Notes: generated from the letters alone by a model not told the origin. Positions 16,035-24,497 are shown, numbered from the stretch's first letter. The stretch: DNA of 43,226 bases from an uncultured Collinsella sp. (GCA_900543515.1 UQRW01000014.1:1-43226), one strand, 5' to 3'. Made by a program: numbers and translations.

Positions 16035-16823
16035 TTACATTTCTCCGCCTTGGAGCGAACACCAAGCACCTTGGGCATCCGTGGTGAGAATCACCGGACC
16101 GTCATTGGTAATGGCGACGGTGTTCTCGTAGTGCGCGGCGGGCAGGTGGTCATTGGTCGTAACAATCCAACCGTCGGAGCCCGTGCTCACATGGTTGGAA
16201 CCCATCGTAACCATCGGCTCGATGGCAATGACCATGCCGGCCTGGAGGCGAACGCCCCTCCCCTTCTTTCCATAGTTAGGAACGTTGGGGTCCTCGTGCA
16301 TCACGCGGCCAATGCCATGGCCAACATAATCACGAAGCACGCCGTAACCGTGAGACTCGGCGAGTGACTGAACGGCATAACCGACGTCCCCGATATGGTT
16401 ACCGGGAACAGCCTGCTCGATGGCAGCCCTAAGGCAATCGCGCGTGACCTCACACAAAGCCTTGGCTTCGGGCGTGGGGGTGCCGACGAAAAACGTCCAT
16501 GCGTTATCGCCGACCCAACCGTCGACAACGGCTCCCGTATCGATGGAGATGATATCGCCATCGCGCAGGATCATGTCAGGGTTGGGAATACCGTGGACCA
16601 CGGCATCGTTGATCGATGCGCAAATGGTCCCCGGGAACCCGCCGTAACCCTTAAAGGCAGGGGTGCCGCCATGCATGCGGATAATCTGCTCCGCGAGCTG
16701 ATCGAGCTCAAAAGTCGAAACGCCGGGGCGCACCATGGCTCCAACGTGGCGGAGCGCCATCTTAGATAGCGCTCCTGCCTTCTTCATCTGCTCGATTTGC
16801 GTTGCAGACTTAATCTTGATCAT
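16035..16823 (-). CDS. map: Methionine aminopeptidase, type I
   Basis: This enzyme removes the initiator methionine from new proteins in the cytosol. The protein is 262 aa with the pita-bread fold residues in order: H77 (VVHGIP), D95 (SIDTGA) and D106 (GDNAWT) for metals, H169 (YVGHGIG), and the glutamates of IAIEPMV and HYENTV. There is no N-terminal zinc-finger extension, so it is the short type Ia form. Its ATG overlaps the adk stop codon by 4 nt (ATGA), indicating translational coupling. Confidence 0.97.
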   Translation of the reverse strand: MIKIKSATQIEQMKKAGALSKMALRHVGAMVRPGVSTFELDQLAEQIIRMHGGTPAFKGYGGFPGTICASINDAVVHGIPNPDMILRDGDIISIDTGAVVDGWVGDNAWTFFVGTPTPEAKALCEVTRDCLRAAIEQAVPGNHIGDVGYAVQSLAESHGYGVLRDYVGHGIGRVMHEDPNVPNYGKKGRGVRLQAGMVIAIEPMVTMGSNHVSTGSDGWIVTTNDHLPAAHYENTVAITNDGPVILTTDAQGAWCSLQGGEM

Positions 16824-17446
16824 AGACCGAGAGCCTCTTTGACATCCCCGTACACGGTCTCACGAGCCTGGTCACCGTTGACCGACTTGAGCAGACCCTG
16901 GCCACGATAGTAGTCGACGAGCGGACTCGTGGACTTCTCGTAGACGTCGAGACGGTTCTTGATGGTCTCGGGCTTGTCGTCGTCGCGCTGATACATCTCG
17001 CCACCGCACTTGGGGCAGGTAGCATCGGCAGCGGTGCCGGTGTAACCGCAGGCGCGGCAGGTGCGACGCGAAGACAGACGATCGATAATGACCTCGGGGG
17101 CCACATCGACCAGAAGGGCACAGTCGATCTCGCGACCCATGGCGGAAAGCTCGGAATCGAGCGTCACAGCCTGGGCGGTGTTGCGCGGGAAGCCGTCGAG
17201 GATGAAGCCCTGCTGGGCGTCATCGGCGGCAAGACGCTCCTTGACAAGGTCGATCACGAGCTGGTCGGGAACGAGCTCGCCAGCGTCCATGTACTTCTTA
17301 GCCTGAATACCAAGCTCGGTGCCACCTTTAACGGCAGCACGCAGCAGGTCGCCCGTGGAAATGTGAGCGACGCCAAACTCGGCGACGAGCTCCTGTGCAA
17401 CGGTGCCCTTACCGGCACCCGGAGCTCCGAGCAATACGAGGTTCAT
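16820..17446 (-). CDS. adk: Adenylate kinase
   Basis: Adk interconverts ATP, ADP and AMP. From the ATG at 17446 (GAGGAGG upstream) it has 208 aa. The P-loop GAPGAGKGT is near the N-terminus, and LDGFPRNTAQA lies at the AMP-binding region. The LID has the four-cysteine zinc site CRACGY...CPKCGG, so this is the long, zinc-binding form seen in Gram-positive bacteria. It lies between secY and map as usual. Confidence 0.97.
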   Translation of the reverse strand: MNLVLLGAPGAGKGTVAQELVAEFGVAHISTGDLLRAAVKGGTELGIQAKKYMDAGELVPDQLVIDLVKERLAADDAQQGFILDGFPRNTAQAVTLDSELSAMGREIDCALLVDVAPEVIIDRLSSRRTCRACGYTGTAADATCPKCGGEMYQRDDDKPETIKNRLDVYEKSTSPLVDYYRGQGLLKSVNGDQARETVYGDVKEALGL

Positions 17447-17464
17447 GAGCAATCCTCCTCTAGC

Positions 17465-18751
17465 CTATTTAAAGAATCCATCGTAATCATACATCTTGAT
17501 CTGGCCTTCGAGCTTATCGACCGTGTCGAGCACGACGCCGACCATGATGAGGATGGACGTGCCGCCAAATGCCTGGATCAGATGGTTACCCGTGAAGGAG
17601 AAGATGATCGAAGGCACGATGGCGATGAGCGCCAAAAAGACAGCGCTGGGAAGCGTGATCTTGTTGAGCGCGTTCTTGATGTAGGCCGCGGTAGCCCTAC
17701 CCGGACGGACGCCCGGAATAAAGCCGCCCTGCTTCTTAAGGTTATCGGCTGTGTCATCGGGGTTGAACACCATGGAGGTGTAGAAGTACGCGAAGAACAC
17801 AATGAGGACAACGTTAAGCACCCAGTTGAGCCAACCGGTCGAAAGCGCGGAGGCAACTGCCTGAATCCAGCCGATGCCGGGGAAGAACACGGCAATCTGA
17901 GCCGGGAAGTACAGCAGCGCCGAAGCGAAGATGATCGGCACGACACCCGCGGTGTTGACCTTGATGGGCAGGTAGGTGGTCTGGCCACCCATCATGCGAC
18001 GGCCCACGACGCGCTTAGCGTAGGAGACCGGGATGCGGCGCTGGCCGCGCTCAAGGAAAACAATCAGCGGGATAACCAGCAGGATGATGGCGCAGATGAT
18101 CACCATGGTGATGATGCCACCAGCATTGCCCTCGGTGCTGGAAAAGATAGCCTGCGGCAGACCGGCCATGATGTTCGCGAAGATGATCAGCGACATGCCA
18201 TTGCCGATACCGCGCTGGGTGATGAGCTCACCAATCCACATGATCAGCATGGCGCCCGCGGTGAGCGTACCGACGATCATGAGGTCGAAGATGATCTCGG
18301 GAGCGCCGGCGCCATTGAAGCTGATGCCGAAGCTCTTAAAGAGGAAGAGGTAACCCACGGAGTTGAGGATTGCCAGAGCCAGGGTGAGGTAACGCGAATA
18401 CTGCGTAATCTTGGTCTGACCGACCTCGCCCTCGCGGGCAAGCTCATGCAGGGAAGGCACGACGGCCTGGAGCATCTGGAGGATGATCGAGCTGGTGATG
18501 TAAGGCATGATGCCCAGCGAAAACACCGACACATAGCTCAACGCGCCGCCAGAGAAAAGATTCAGGAGGGCCATAGCACCTGCGGCGACCGAATTGTTAT
18601 CGGTCGAGAAAAGGCCCAGCATCCCCTGGAAGGGAATGCCGGGCACAGGAACGTGCGCACCAATGCGGTACACGACGAGCATAGCTATGGTAAAAAGAAT
18701 CTTTTCGCGCAATTCTTTGATGCGGAAAGCATTCTTAAGACCATTTAGCAC
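17465..18751 (-). CDS. secY: Preprotein translocase subunit SecY
   Basis: SecY forms the membrane channel for protein export with SecE and SecG. The 428-aa protein has about ten hydrophobic segments. Recognisable parts include HVPVPGIPF in the first periplasmic region, the plug-like glycine-rich segment near SGGALSYVSVFSLGIMPYIT, and RGIGNGMSLIIFANI. Translation starts at a GTG that overlaps the rplO stop region by 7 nt, implying coupling. It lies in the conserved rplO-secY-adk-map order. Confidence 0.97.
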   Translation of the reverse strand: MLNGLKNAFRIKELREKILFTIAMLVVYRIGAHVPVPGIPFQGMLGLFSTDNNSVAAGAMALLNLFSGGALSYVSVFSLGIMPYITSSIILQMLQAVVPSLHELAREGEVGQTKITQYSRYLTLALAILNSVGYLFLFKSFGISFNGAGAPEIIFDLMIVGTLTAGAMLIMWIGELITQRGIGNGMSLIIFANIMAGLPQAIFSSTEGNAGGIITMVIICAIILLVIPLIVFLERGQRRIPVSYAKRVVGRRMMGGQTTYLPIKVNTAGVVPIIFASALLYFPAQIAVFFPGIGWIQAVASALSTGWLNWVLNVVLIVFFAYFYTSMVFNPDDTADNLKKQGGFIPGVRPGRATAAYIKNALNKITLPSAVFLALIAIVPSIIFSFTGNHLIQAFGGTSILIMVGVVLDTVDKLEGQIKMYDYDGFFK

Positions 18752-19194
18752 GGCAGCTCGACCTTTCCGCCGGCGGCCTCGATCTTGGCCTGCGCAGAAG
18801 CGCTGACCTTGTCGACCTTGACCGTGAACTTCTTGGTGAGCTCACCATTGCCGAGCACCTTGACGGGCTCGAACTCGCTCTTGGTGATGCGAGCGGCCTT
18901 AAGAGCGGCACCGTCGATCACAGCGCCGTCCTCGAACTTACGCTCGAGACGCTCAACGTTAACAGCGGTGTACTCGATACGACGGGGGTTACGGAAGCCC
19001 GGAAGCTTGGGCAGGCGCATGGCCAGCGGAGTCTGGCCACCCTCGAAGCCGGCACCCTTGGTGCCGCCAGAGCGGGAACCCTGGCCCTTCTGGCCGCGGC
19101 CAGAAGTGGTGCCGTGACCCGAAGAATTGCCACGGCCGACGCGCTTGCGGTTCTTGGTGGAACCGGGCGCGGGAGTAAGATCGTGAAGCTGCAT
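18745..19194 (-). CDS. rplO: 50S ribosomal protein L15
   Basis: L15 is a late-assembling 50S protein. The 149-aa sequence opens with MQLHDLTPAPGSTKNRKRVG and has the glycine/arginine-rich segment GRGQKGQGSRSGG that threads into rRNA. The C-terminal part has a small globular fold with KVLGNGELTKK. It ends inside the first codons of secY and follows rpmD by 3 nt. Confidence 0.97.
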   Translation of the reverse strand: MQLHDLTPAPGSTKNRKRVGRGNSSGHGTTSGRGQKGQGSRSGGTKGAGFEGGQTPLAMRLPKLPGFRNPRRIEYTAVNVERLERKFEDGAVIDGAALKAARITKSEFEPVKVLGNGELTKKFTVKVDKVSASAQAKIEAAGGKVELPC

Positions 19195-19197
19195 TTG

Positions 19198-19380
19198 CTA
19201 CTCCTCTACAATCTCGACAAGGTGCTTGACCTTGAAGATCATGCCGCGGACGGACTCGTTGTCAGCAATCTCGCGAACCTCGCGGATCCTGTGGAGACCG
19301 AGGGCACGGACAGTACGGACCTGGTCCTGCTTGCAACCGTTGGTGCTGCGGACCTGCTTGATCTTGATGGTGTCAGCCAT
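19198..19380 (-). CDS. rpmD: 50S ribosomal protein L30
   Basis: L30 is a small, non-essential protein of the large subunit. The 60-aa sequence MADTIKIKQVRSTNG...ALGLHRIREVREI is typical, including the glycine-leucine turn at GLHRI. It lies 2 nt after rpsE and just before rplO. Confidence 0.97.
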   Translation of the reverse strand: MADTIKIKQVRSTNGCKQDQVRTVRALGLHRIREVREIADNESVRGMIFKVKHLVEIVEE

Positions 19381-19382
19381 GC

Positions 19383-19907
19383 TTAGTTCTCCTTACCGAC
19401 GAACATCTCGGAGACCGTCAGGCCACGGCGAGCCGCGACGTCCTCAGGGCTGGAGAGCTCCTTGAGGCCCTCGACGGCAGCCTTGATGATGTTGAGGCCG
19501 TTGTCGGTACCGAGGGACTTGGACAGGACGTTCTTGATGCCAGCAAGCTCGAAGAGGGGACGCACAGCGCCGCCGGCGATAACGCCGGTACCCTCGACAG
19601 CGGGCTTGATGATGATGCGGCCGGCACCAAAGTGACCGAGAACCTCGTGCGGGATGGTGCCCTGATCGGTCACCGGCACGTGGAACATGTTCTTCTTGGC
19701 ATCGAGAGATGCCTTGGAGATGGCCAGGGGCACCTCAGCGGACTTGCCCATGCCAACGCCGACGTTGCCCTTGCCGTCGCCAACGACGACGAGAGCGACG
19801 AGGCTCATGCGACGACCACCCTTGACGGTCTTCGACACGCGGTTGATGTAAACGACGCGCTCCTCGAACTCGGAGGCCTCGCGCTGCTGCTTCTGATTAC
19901 GAGCCAT
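19383..19907 (-). CDS. rpsE: 30S ribosomal protein S5
   Basis: S5 helps form the mRNA entry channel and affects decoding accuracy. The 174-aa protein has the double-stranded-RNA-binding-like N-terminal domain with KTVKGGRRMSLVALVVVGD and the second domain with GGAVRPLFELAGI. AGGAGG precedes the ATG at about 8 nt. It follows rplR by 14 nt. Confidence 0.97.
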   Translation of the reverse strand: MARNQKQQREASEFEERVVYINRVSKTVKGGRRMSLVALVVVGDGKGNVGVGMGKSAEVPLAISKASLDAKKNMFHVPVTDQGTIPHEVLGHFGAGRIIIKPAVEGTGVIAGGAVRPLFELAGIKNVLSKSLGTDNGLNIIKAAVEGLKELSSPEDVAARRGLTVSEMFVGKEN

Positions 19908-19921
19908 GTGCTACATACCTC

Positions 19922-20290
19922 CTAGAACTCGAGACCGGCGGCACGAGCACCGTCGGCGAGGGCCTTGACGCGGCCATGGTAGATACGGCCACCGCGATCG
20001 AAGGCGACCTTGGTGATGCCGGCCTCGATGGCGCGCTTGCCAACGAGCTGACCGACCTTCTCCGCAGCCTCCTTGTTCGAGGTGTGGGTGCCCTTGAACT
20101 CGGCCTCGAGGGTCGAGGCAGAGACGAGCGTCAGGCTGGAGCCCTTGCTGTCGTCGATGATCTGGGCATAGATGTTGGCGTTAGTACGGGTCACGCGAAG
20201 ACGCGGACGCTCGGCGGTACCCGAGACCTTGCCGCGAACACGACGCTGACGACGCTTGAGGCCTTCCAGCTTCGCCTTATGCTTGTTCAT
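19922..20290 (-). CDS. rplR: 50S ribosomal protein L18
   Basis: L18 binds 5S rRNA with L5 and mediates its attachment to the 50S subunit. The 122-aa product begins with the basic MNKHKAKLEGLKRRQRRVRG and contains RPRLRVTRTNANIYAQIIDD and the C-terminal FDRGGRIYHGRVKALADGAR, all family hallmarks. A small GC hairpin (20319-20340) lies in the gap between rplF and rplR. Confidence 0.97.
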   Translation of the reverse strand: MNKHKAKLEGLKRRQRRVRGKVSGTAERPRLRVTRTNANIYAQIIDDSKGSSLTLVSASTLEAEFKGTHTSNKEAAEKVGQLVGKRAIEAGITKVAFDRGGRIYHGRVKALADGARAAGLEF

Positions 20291-20318
20291 ACGTAAACTC
20301 CTAAAAAGGTTGATCTTG

Positions 20319-20340
20319 CCAGCACCTGACGGGGTGCTGG
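20319..20340 (-). other. Intra-operon hairpin between rplF and rplR
   Basis: CCAGCACC (20319-20326) and GGTGCTGG (20333-20340) pair perfectly over 8 bp with a 6-nt loop. There is no T-run on the minus strand directly after it. It could be an mRNA stability or processing element. Confidence 0.6.
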
Positions 20341-20365
20341 TCTTATGCGAGTGAGTCGGTTACGA

Positions 20366-20902
20366 CTACTTGGCGGCCTTACCCAGCTTGCGGCGGATGT
20401 GCTCGCCAACATAGTGGATACCCTTGCCCTTGTAAGGCTCGGGAGGACGATGACCGCGGATCTCAGCGGCGATCTGACCGACCTGCTGCTTGTTGATACC
20501 CTTGACGTTCACGTGGGTGTTGTCGGGAACCTCGAAGGTGATGCCCTCGGGAGCCTCGACGATCACGGGGTGCGAGAAGCCCAGGGAGAACTCGAGGTTC
20601 TTGCCCTTCTGCTGCACGCGGTAACCGACGCCGGCGAGCTCGAGCTTCTTCTCGAAGCCCTCGGAAACGCCAACAACCATGTTGTGGATGAGGGCGCGGG
20701 TGAGACCGTGGCGGGCACGGGTCTCACGCTCGTCGTCGGGACGGGAAACGGTGAGGACGTTGTCCTCGACGTTGATAGCGAGCTTCTCAAAGACATCGAG
20801 CTCGAGCTGGCCCTTGGGGCCCTTGACGACAACGTTGTTGCCGTTGACTGCCACTTCGACTCCGGCGGGAATCTGGACAGGCTTATTACCGATACGAGAC
20901 AC
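20366..20902 (-). CDS. rplF: 50S ribosomal protein L6
   Basis: L6 lies near the GTPase-associated centre. The 178-aa protein opens with MSRIGNKPVQIPAGVEV and carries the C-terminal signature PEPYKGKGIHYVGEHIRRK. Two duplicated L6 domains are visible. It follows rpsH by 33 nt with GGAGAT upstream of the ATG. Confidence 0.97.
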   Translation of the reverse strand: MSRIGNKPVQIPAGVEVAVNGNNVVVKGPKGQLELDVFEKLAINVEDNVLTVSRPDDERETRARHGLTRALIHNMVVGVSEGFEKKLELAGVGYRVQQKGKNLEFSLGFSHPVIVEAPEGITFEVPDNTHVNVKGINKQQVGQIAAEIRGHRPPEPYKGKGIHYVGEHIRRKLGKAAK

Positions 20903-20935
20903 GGTGATCTCCTTTCCTTCTACCTACCGAGCGAA

Positions 20936-21334
20936 TTACCAGACGTAAGCGATGATCTCGCCGCCGACGTTGTGCTTGCGAGCATCGCGGTCGGTCATGA
21001 CGCCATGGCTGGTGGAAATAATGGCGGTACCAAGGCCACCGCGGACGCGGGGCATATCGGCAACGCCGGTGTACTTACGCAGGCCCGGCTTGGAAATGCG
21101 GCGGATGCCGTTGATGACCTTAGCCTTCTTGGGACCATACTTAAGCGTGATGTGCAGAGTCTTCTGGGGAACGGTGTCCTCGACATCGTAGCCCTCGATG
21201 TAGCCCTCCTCGTGCAGAACACGAGCGATCTCGACGAGCTTCTTGCTGCTCGGCATGGAGACCGTGGCCTTGTTCACAGAGTTAGCGTTACGGATGCGCG
21301 TAAGCATATCTGCGATCGGGTCTGTAAGGTTCAT
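20936..21334 (-). CDS. rpsH: 30S ribosomal protein S8
   Basis: S8 binds the central domain of 16S rRNA and in E. coli is the translational repressor of the spc operon. The 132-aa sequence starts MNLTDPIADMLTRIRNA and ends with the conserved GGLGTAIISTSHGVMTDRDA plus a short tail. The gap to rpsZ (119 nt) is long for this operon and might hold a regulatory site; only a weak hairpin was seen there. Confidence 0.97.
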   Translation of the reverse strand: MNLTDPIADMLTRIRNANSVNKATVSMPSSKKLVEIARVLHEEGYIEGYDVEDTVPQKTLHITLKYGPKKAKVINGIRRISKPGLRKYTGVADMPRVRGGLGTAIISTSHGVMTDRDARKHNVGGEIIAYVW

Positions 21335-21453
21335 ACAGATTCTCCTTCGTTCTTGATGAACACGTGCTCTTGGTTCTTCGCCGCCCTTAACGGCAAAGCC
21401 TAACTAGCGCGTTTTCCCTGTTCCAAACGGATGCTTGAAACGCTGGTAGTGAC

Positions 21454-21639
21454 TTACCAGCTGGCCTTCTTAACGCCGGGAAGCTCGCCCTTGAGTGCAA
21501 GCTCACGGAAGCAGACACGGCACAGGCCGAACTTGCGGTACACAGAGTGCGGACGGCCGCAGCGCTGGCAGCGCGTGTACTCACGAGTAGAGAACTTCTG
21601 CTTGCGATTGCACTTGACGATCATCGATGTCTTAGCCAC
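21454..21639 (-). CDS. rpsZ: 30S ribosomal protein S14, type Z
   Basis: This is the short, zinc-binding form of S14 found in Gram-positive bacteria (also named rpsN). The 61-aa protein has the four-cysteine site CQRCGR...CRVCF (C-X2-C and C-X2-C). It begins MAKTSMIVKCNRKQKFSTR and ends in a conserved LPGVKKASW. It lies between rplE and rpsH in the usual order. Confidence 0.97.
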   Translation of the reverse strand: MAKTSMIVKCNRKQKFSTREYTRCQRCGRPHSVYRKFGLCRVCFRELALKGELPGVKKASW

Positions 21640-21718
21640 TTATATCCTCCTCACATAGAGTATTGTTCGCCCCAAACGCCGCCCCCTTGTGGGAACGGCG
21701 CTTTTAGGGCAGGTGAAC

Positions 21719-22276
21719 CTATTTCTTGAACGGGAAACCGAAGGCGTCCAGAAGGGCCTTGGCCTCCTCATCGGTGTTGGCGGTGGTCACGAAAGTGATG
21801 TCCATACCACGCTGGTGATCGACGGAGTCGAAGTCGATCTCGGGGAAGATGAGCTGCTCGGTGACGCCCATGGAGAAGTTACCACGCCCGTCGAAGCTCT
21901 TGGCGGAGATGCCGCGGAAGTCGCGGATACGGGGGATCGCGACGGAGGTCAGACGATCGAAGAACTCCCACATACGGTCGCCACGCAGGGTAACCTTGCA
22001 GCCGATCGGCATACCAGCGCGCAGGCGGAAGGTAGCGATGGACTTGCGGGCACGGGTGATCATCGGCTGCTGGCCGGTGATGGCGCGCAGGTCGCGCACG
22101 GCACCGTCGATGGCCTTGGAATCGGTAGCGGCCTCGCCGACACCCATGTTCACGACGATCTTCTCAAACTTGGGGATCATCATGACGTTCTCGTACTGGA
22201 ACTTGTCCTGAAGCTGCTGCTTGACCTCGTTGTTGTACTTGGTCTTCAGACGCGGCACATACTTCTCTTCTGCCAT
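21719..22276 (-). CDS. rplE: 50S ribosomal protein L5
   Basis: L5 binds 5S rRNA and contacts P-site tRNA. The 185-aa sequence includes YNNEVKQQLQDKFQYENVM and the conserved GMPIGCKVTLRGDRMWEF and RDFRGI. GGAGTG lies upstream of the ATG. In most bacteria rplN and rplX stand directly upstream; here they do not. Instead there is a 311-nt gap with a candidate promoter, then a hydroxylase accessory gene. L5 is therefore the first gene of this ribosomal transcript. Confidence 0.97.
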   Translation of the reverse strand: MAEEKYVPRLKTKYNNEVKQQLQDKFQYENVMMIPKFEKIVVNMGVGEAATDSKAIDGAVRDLRAITGQQPMITRARKSIATFRLRAGMPIGCKVTLRGDRMWEFFDRLTSVAIPRIRDFRGISAKSFDGRGNFSMGVTEQLIFPEIDFDSVDHQRGMDITFVTTANTDEEAKALLDAFGFPFKK

Positions 22277-22413
22277 TGTTCACTCCTTCTTGGGGTTTTA
22301 AGCACGGGGCGTGGCCACGATGGGTTGTCCTCGTGCCTCCTGGCTGCATCCGCGCCGCTCATGGCATTTCGCGGTTTGGACTCGACGCAGCAGGAGCCGA
22401 CAAAACAATCGGT

Positions 22414-22442
22414 ACTATACGCGCATTGGGTGCGTATTTCCA
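22414..22442 (-). promoter_or_regulatory. Candidate promoter for the rplE-led operon
   Basis: On the minus strand TGGAAA (22442-22437) is followed, after exactly 17 nt, by TATAGT (22419-22414). This lies about 138 nt before the rplE start, leaving an untranslated leader of roughly 130 nt. The boxes match four and five consensus positions. The strong expression expected of ribosomal genes fits a dedicated promoter here. Confidence 0.5.
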
Positions 22443-22494
22443 GAAAAACCTCGTCTGCCTGCACAACTCCACAACTCCCCCGCACAAATGGGTC

Positions 22495-22576
22495 CCAATA
22501 AGCAGTTGCGGTGAAATAGGGACTGTTTGGCGGCCTAACAGGCTTAAACAATCCGTATTTCACCGCAACTTATTGG
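22495..22576. repeat. 82-nt palindromic repeat element downstream of the XdhC gene
   Basis: The outer arms CCAATAA (22495-22501) and TTATTGG (22570-22576) pair, then after a 3-nt bulge GTTGCGGTGAAATA (22505-22518) pairs perfectly with TATTTCACCGCAAC (22556-22569). Inside, GGACTGTTT nearly pairs with AAACAATCC. The whole element folds into one long hairpin and begins 11 nt after the stop codon. No T-run follows on the minus strand. It looks like a REP- or MITE-type repeat. Confidence 0.75.
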
Positions 22577-22587
22577 TGGGGATGCGA

Positions 22588-23631
22588 CTAGCGCTTGCGG
22601 GGGACGAGTTTGGTGCGGCGCAGGTGAATCATCTCGGCGGCGATGGAGATGGCGATCTCCTCGGGATCCTCGGCCTCGATGGCGACGCCGATCGGCAGGT
22701 GTAGCTCGTCGATCTGCTCCAGCGTAAAGCCCTCCTGCTCCAGGCGGGCGCGCACAAAGGCCGTCTTGCGACGCGATCCCAGGCAGCCTAGGTAGGCAGG
22801 CTTGGCGCGCATGGCCTGAATCACCACGTCGATATCGGACTTGTGACCCGCCGTGGCGACGACCACCAGGTCGCGCGGGCCGATGGGGCACTGCTTGCTC
22901 AGATTCTTGTAGTCGACCAGGCGACGATCGTAGACACCGGGCACCCAATCGGGGGTCAGCGTGCCGGGGCGGTCGTCGCACGCCACGACGGCAAAGCCCG
23001 CCGCCGTGAGCACGCGCGCCGTCGCAGCGCCCACATGTCCGCAGCCAAAGATGTAGGTCAGGCCCTCGGGGCAGAGTGTCTCAATGTGCGCCGCGGGAAT
23101 CTCGGAGGCCGCGTTGGTGTAGGTGACCTTACTCCCCTCCTCCACCAGCGAAAGCCCGGGGCAGCCGGCAATGGTATGGCGCGATTCCTCGCCATGGTAC
23201 TCGGCCACATCGCCCTCGAGCACGCTCGCGATAAACGGTTCAAAGTCGATGACGAAGTCGCCGATGCGCCGATAGGCCAAGACGTCGGCTATTTCCTGGA
23301 ACAACGACGCCTGAGTCGCATCCAGATGCAGGTAGCACAGGCAGATGGCTCCGCCGCATATCATGCCGGTATCGGAGTTCTCGCCGCCCATGGTGTAGCG
23401 GACCAGACGCGACTGTCCCGCGCTCAGGAGCTCGCGCGCCTCGTCCAGCGCAAAGAGCTCAATCTTGCCGCCGCCGATAGTGCCCGTCTGGCTGCCATCG
23501 GCAAAGACGGCCATCCAGGCGCCCACGCCGCGCGGCGATGACCCTGCCGTGCCGGCCACGACCACCAGCTCGCACGTCTTACCAGCCTTCAGAGCGCCAA
23601 GCGCCGCATTCACCACATCGAGCTTTTCCAT
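22588..23631 (-). CDS. XdhC family molybdenum-hydroxylase maturation protein
   Basis: XdhC/CoxI proteins insert the sulfurated molybdenum cofactor into xanthine-dehydrogenase-like enzymes. The 347-aa protein has the N-terminal XdhC_CoxI domain with GSSPRGVGAWM and TIGGGKIE. The C-terminal Rossmann domain has IFGCGHVGAATARVL, then VVVATAGHKSD and YLGCLGSRRK. It lies 9 nt after yqeB on the same strand, forming an accessory operon. Its likely client is XdhD, 14 kb away. It separates rplE from its usual neighbours. Confidence 0.9.
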   Translation of the reverse strand: MEKLDVVNAALGALKAGKTCELVVVAGTAGSSPRGVGAWMAVFADGSQTGTIGGGKIELFALDEARELLSAGQSRLVRYTMGGENSDTGMICGGAICLCYLHLDATQASLFQEIADVLAYRRIGDFVIDFEPFIASVLEGDVAEYHGEESRHTIAGCPGLSLVEEGSKVTYTNAASEIPAAHIETLCPEGLTYIFGCGHVGAATARVLTAAGFAVVACDDRPGTLTPDWVPGVYDRRLVDYKNLSKQCPIGPRDLVVVATAGHKSDIDVVIQAMRAKPAYLGCLGSRRKTAFVRARLEQEGFTLEQIDELHLPIGVAIEAEDPEEIAISIAAEMIHLRRTKLVPRKR

Positions 23632-23640
23632 TGCAATTTC

Positions 23641-24435
23641 CTATCCCTGGAATACACCGGTGAGCATGACGAGCGCCTCGAGCACGCCGCCGCCGACCGA
23701 CGTCGCCTTGTCCGAAATGTAGTTGATATAGCTGGCATCGCCGCGCGGATCGACGTCGGCACATTTAAAGCCCTCGGTCACCTGAACGCCGTTGGCCAAA
23801 AGACCGCGCAAGCAGCCGTCAATCTGCGTGACCATGGGAGTATCGCCCGCGTAGCCAATCACGTCTCCGGCGCTCACGATGTCGCCGATTGCGCGGTCGG
23901 ACCGAAACACGCCGGCGGCGGGGCTGTGGATAACGCGCTCCTTGCCATAGCCGGCGATAATGCCCGGCACGCCCGTGTTGGGCTGGGGCGAACCTTGGGT
24001 AATGACACGGCCGAGAAAATGCCCGCGCATGGTCTCGACTACGGCGTCGCAATCGACCGGCGCGGTAAAGCCCGGCCCCACGGCGATGACGGCAGGCGCC
24101 ATGTCGCGCGTGGTGCCCAGGTTGCGCTTGGCCAAAATCGCGTCGACCACAGCCGCGGGCTTCAGCTCATCGAGCATCTTGGCCTGGGGGTCCACCACAA
24201 CGGCGACGTCTCCAGCCTCGGTAATCGCAAGCGCCTCAGTCGGCGTCTGAGCCAAGCGAGCGCGAATGCCTTCGACCTCGACCTCGCCCAGACGAATGGC
24301 CTCACAAAAACTGATTGTGCGACGGATGCACGTGGGAACCGCGATATCGGCCATAACGACCGACACGCCGGCGCGCACCAAGCGAGCGGCGACGCCCGTG
24401 GCGATATCGCCGGCGCCGCGAACATATACGAGCAT
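23641..24435 (-). CDS. yqeB: YqeB-type selenium-dependent molybdenum hydroxylase accessory protein
   Basis: YqeB (EF2563 family) marks, by comparative genomics, bacteria with selenium-dependent molybdenum hydroxylases; its reaction is unknown. The start at 24435 has GGAGGTG upstream and gives 264 aa, against a poorer GTG 57 nt earlier. The N-terminus VYVRGAGDIATGVAARL is a nucleotide-binding-like glycine-rich loop. Further conserved features are AIGVGP-like AVGPGFTAP and the C-terminal NYISDKATSVGGGVLEA. It heads the yqeB-xdhC pair and is divergent from yqeC over a short AT-rich promoter region. Confidence 0.9.
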   Translation of the reverse strand: MLVYVRGAGDIATGVAARLVRAGVSVVMADIAVPTCIRRTISFCEAIRLGEVEVEGIRARLAQTPTEALAITEAGDVAVVVDPQAKMLDELKPAAVVDAILAKRNLGTTRDMAPAVIAVGPGFTAPVDCDAVVETMRGHFLGRVITQGSPQPNTGVPGIIAGYGKERVIHSPAAGVFRSDRAIGDIVSAGDVIGYAGDTPMVTQIDGCLRGLLANGVQVTEGFKCADVDPRGDASYINYISDKATSVGGGVLEALVMLTGVFQG

Positions 24436-24497
24436 TCCCGGGGCACCTCCCTGTGCTACGGTTTGAGCAGAGCAAAAGCGGTTCGACCGCACTCTGA

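Noticed and set aside
12537..18748. Long plus-strand open frames opposite rplQ-rpoA, rpsD and secY
   Set aside because: They mirror conserved ribosomal and secY genes on the minus strand and have repeat-like composition, no ribosome-binding sites and no recognisable domains.
22277..22563. Remnant of rplX upstream of rplE
   Set aside because: The minus-strand frames in the gap were read; none resembles L24, and the longest frame has no ribosome-binding site or familiar motif.
22495..22576. Intrinsic terminator for the XdhC gene
   Set aside because: The hairpin is strong, but no T-run follows on the minus strand; a repeat element fits better.
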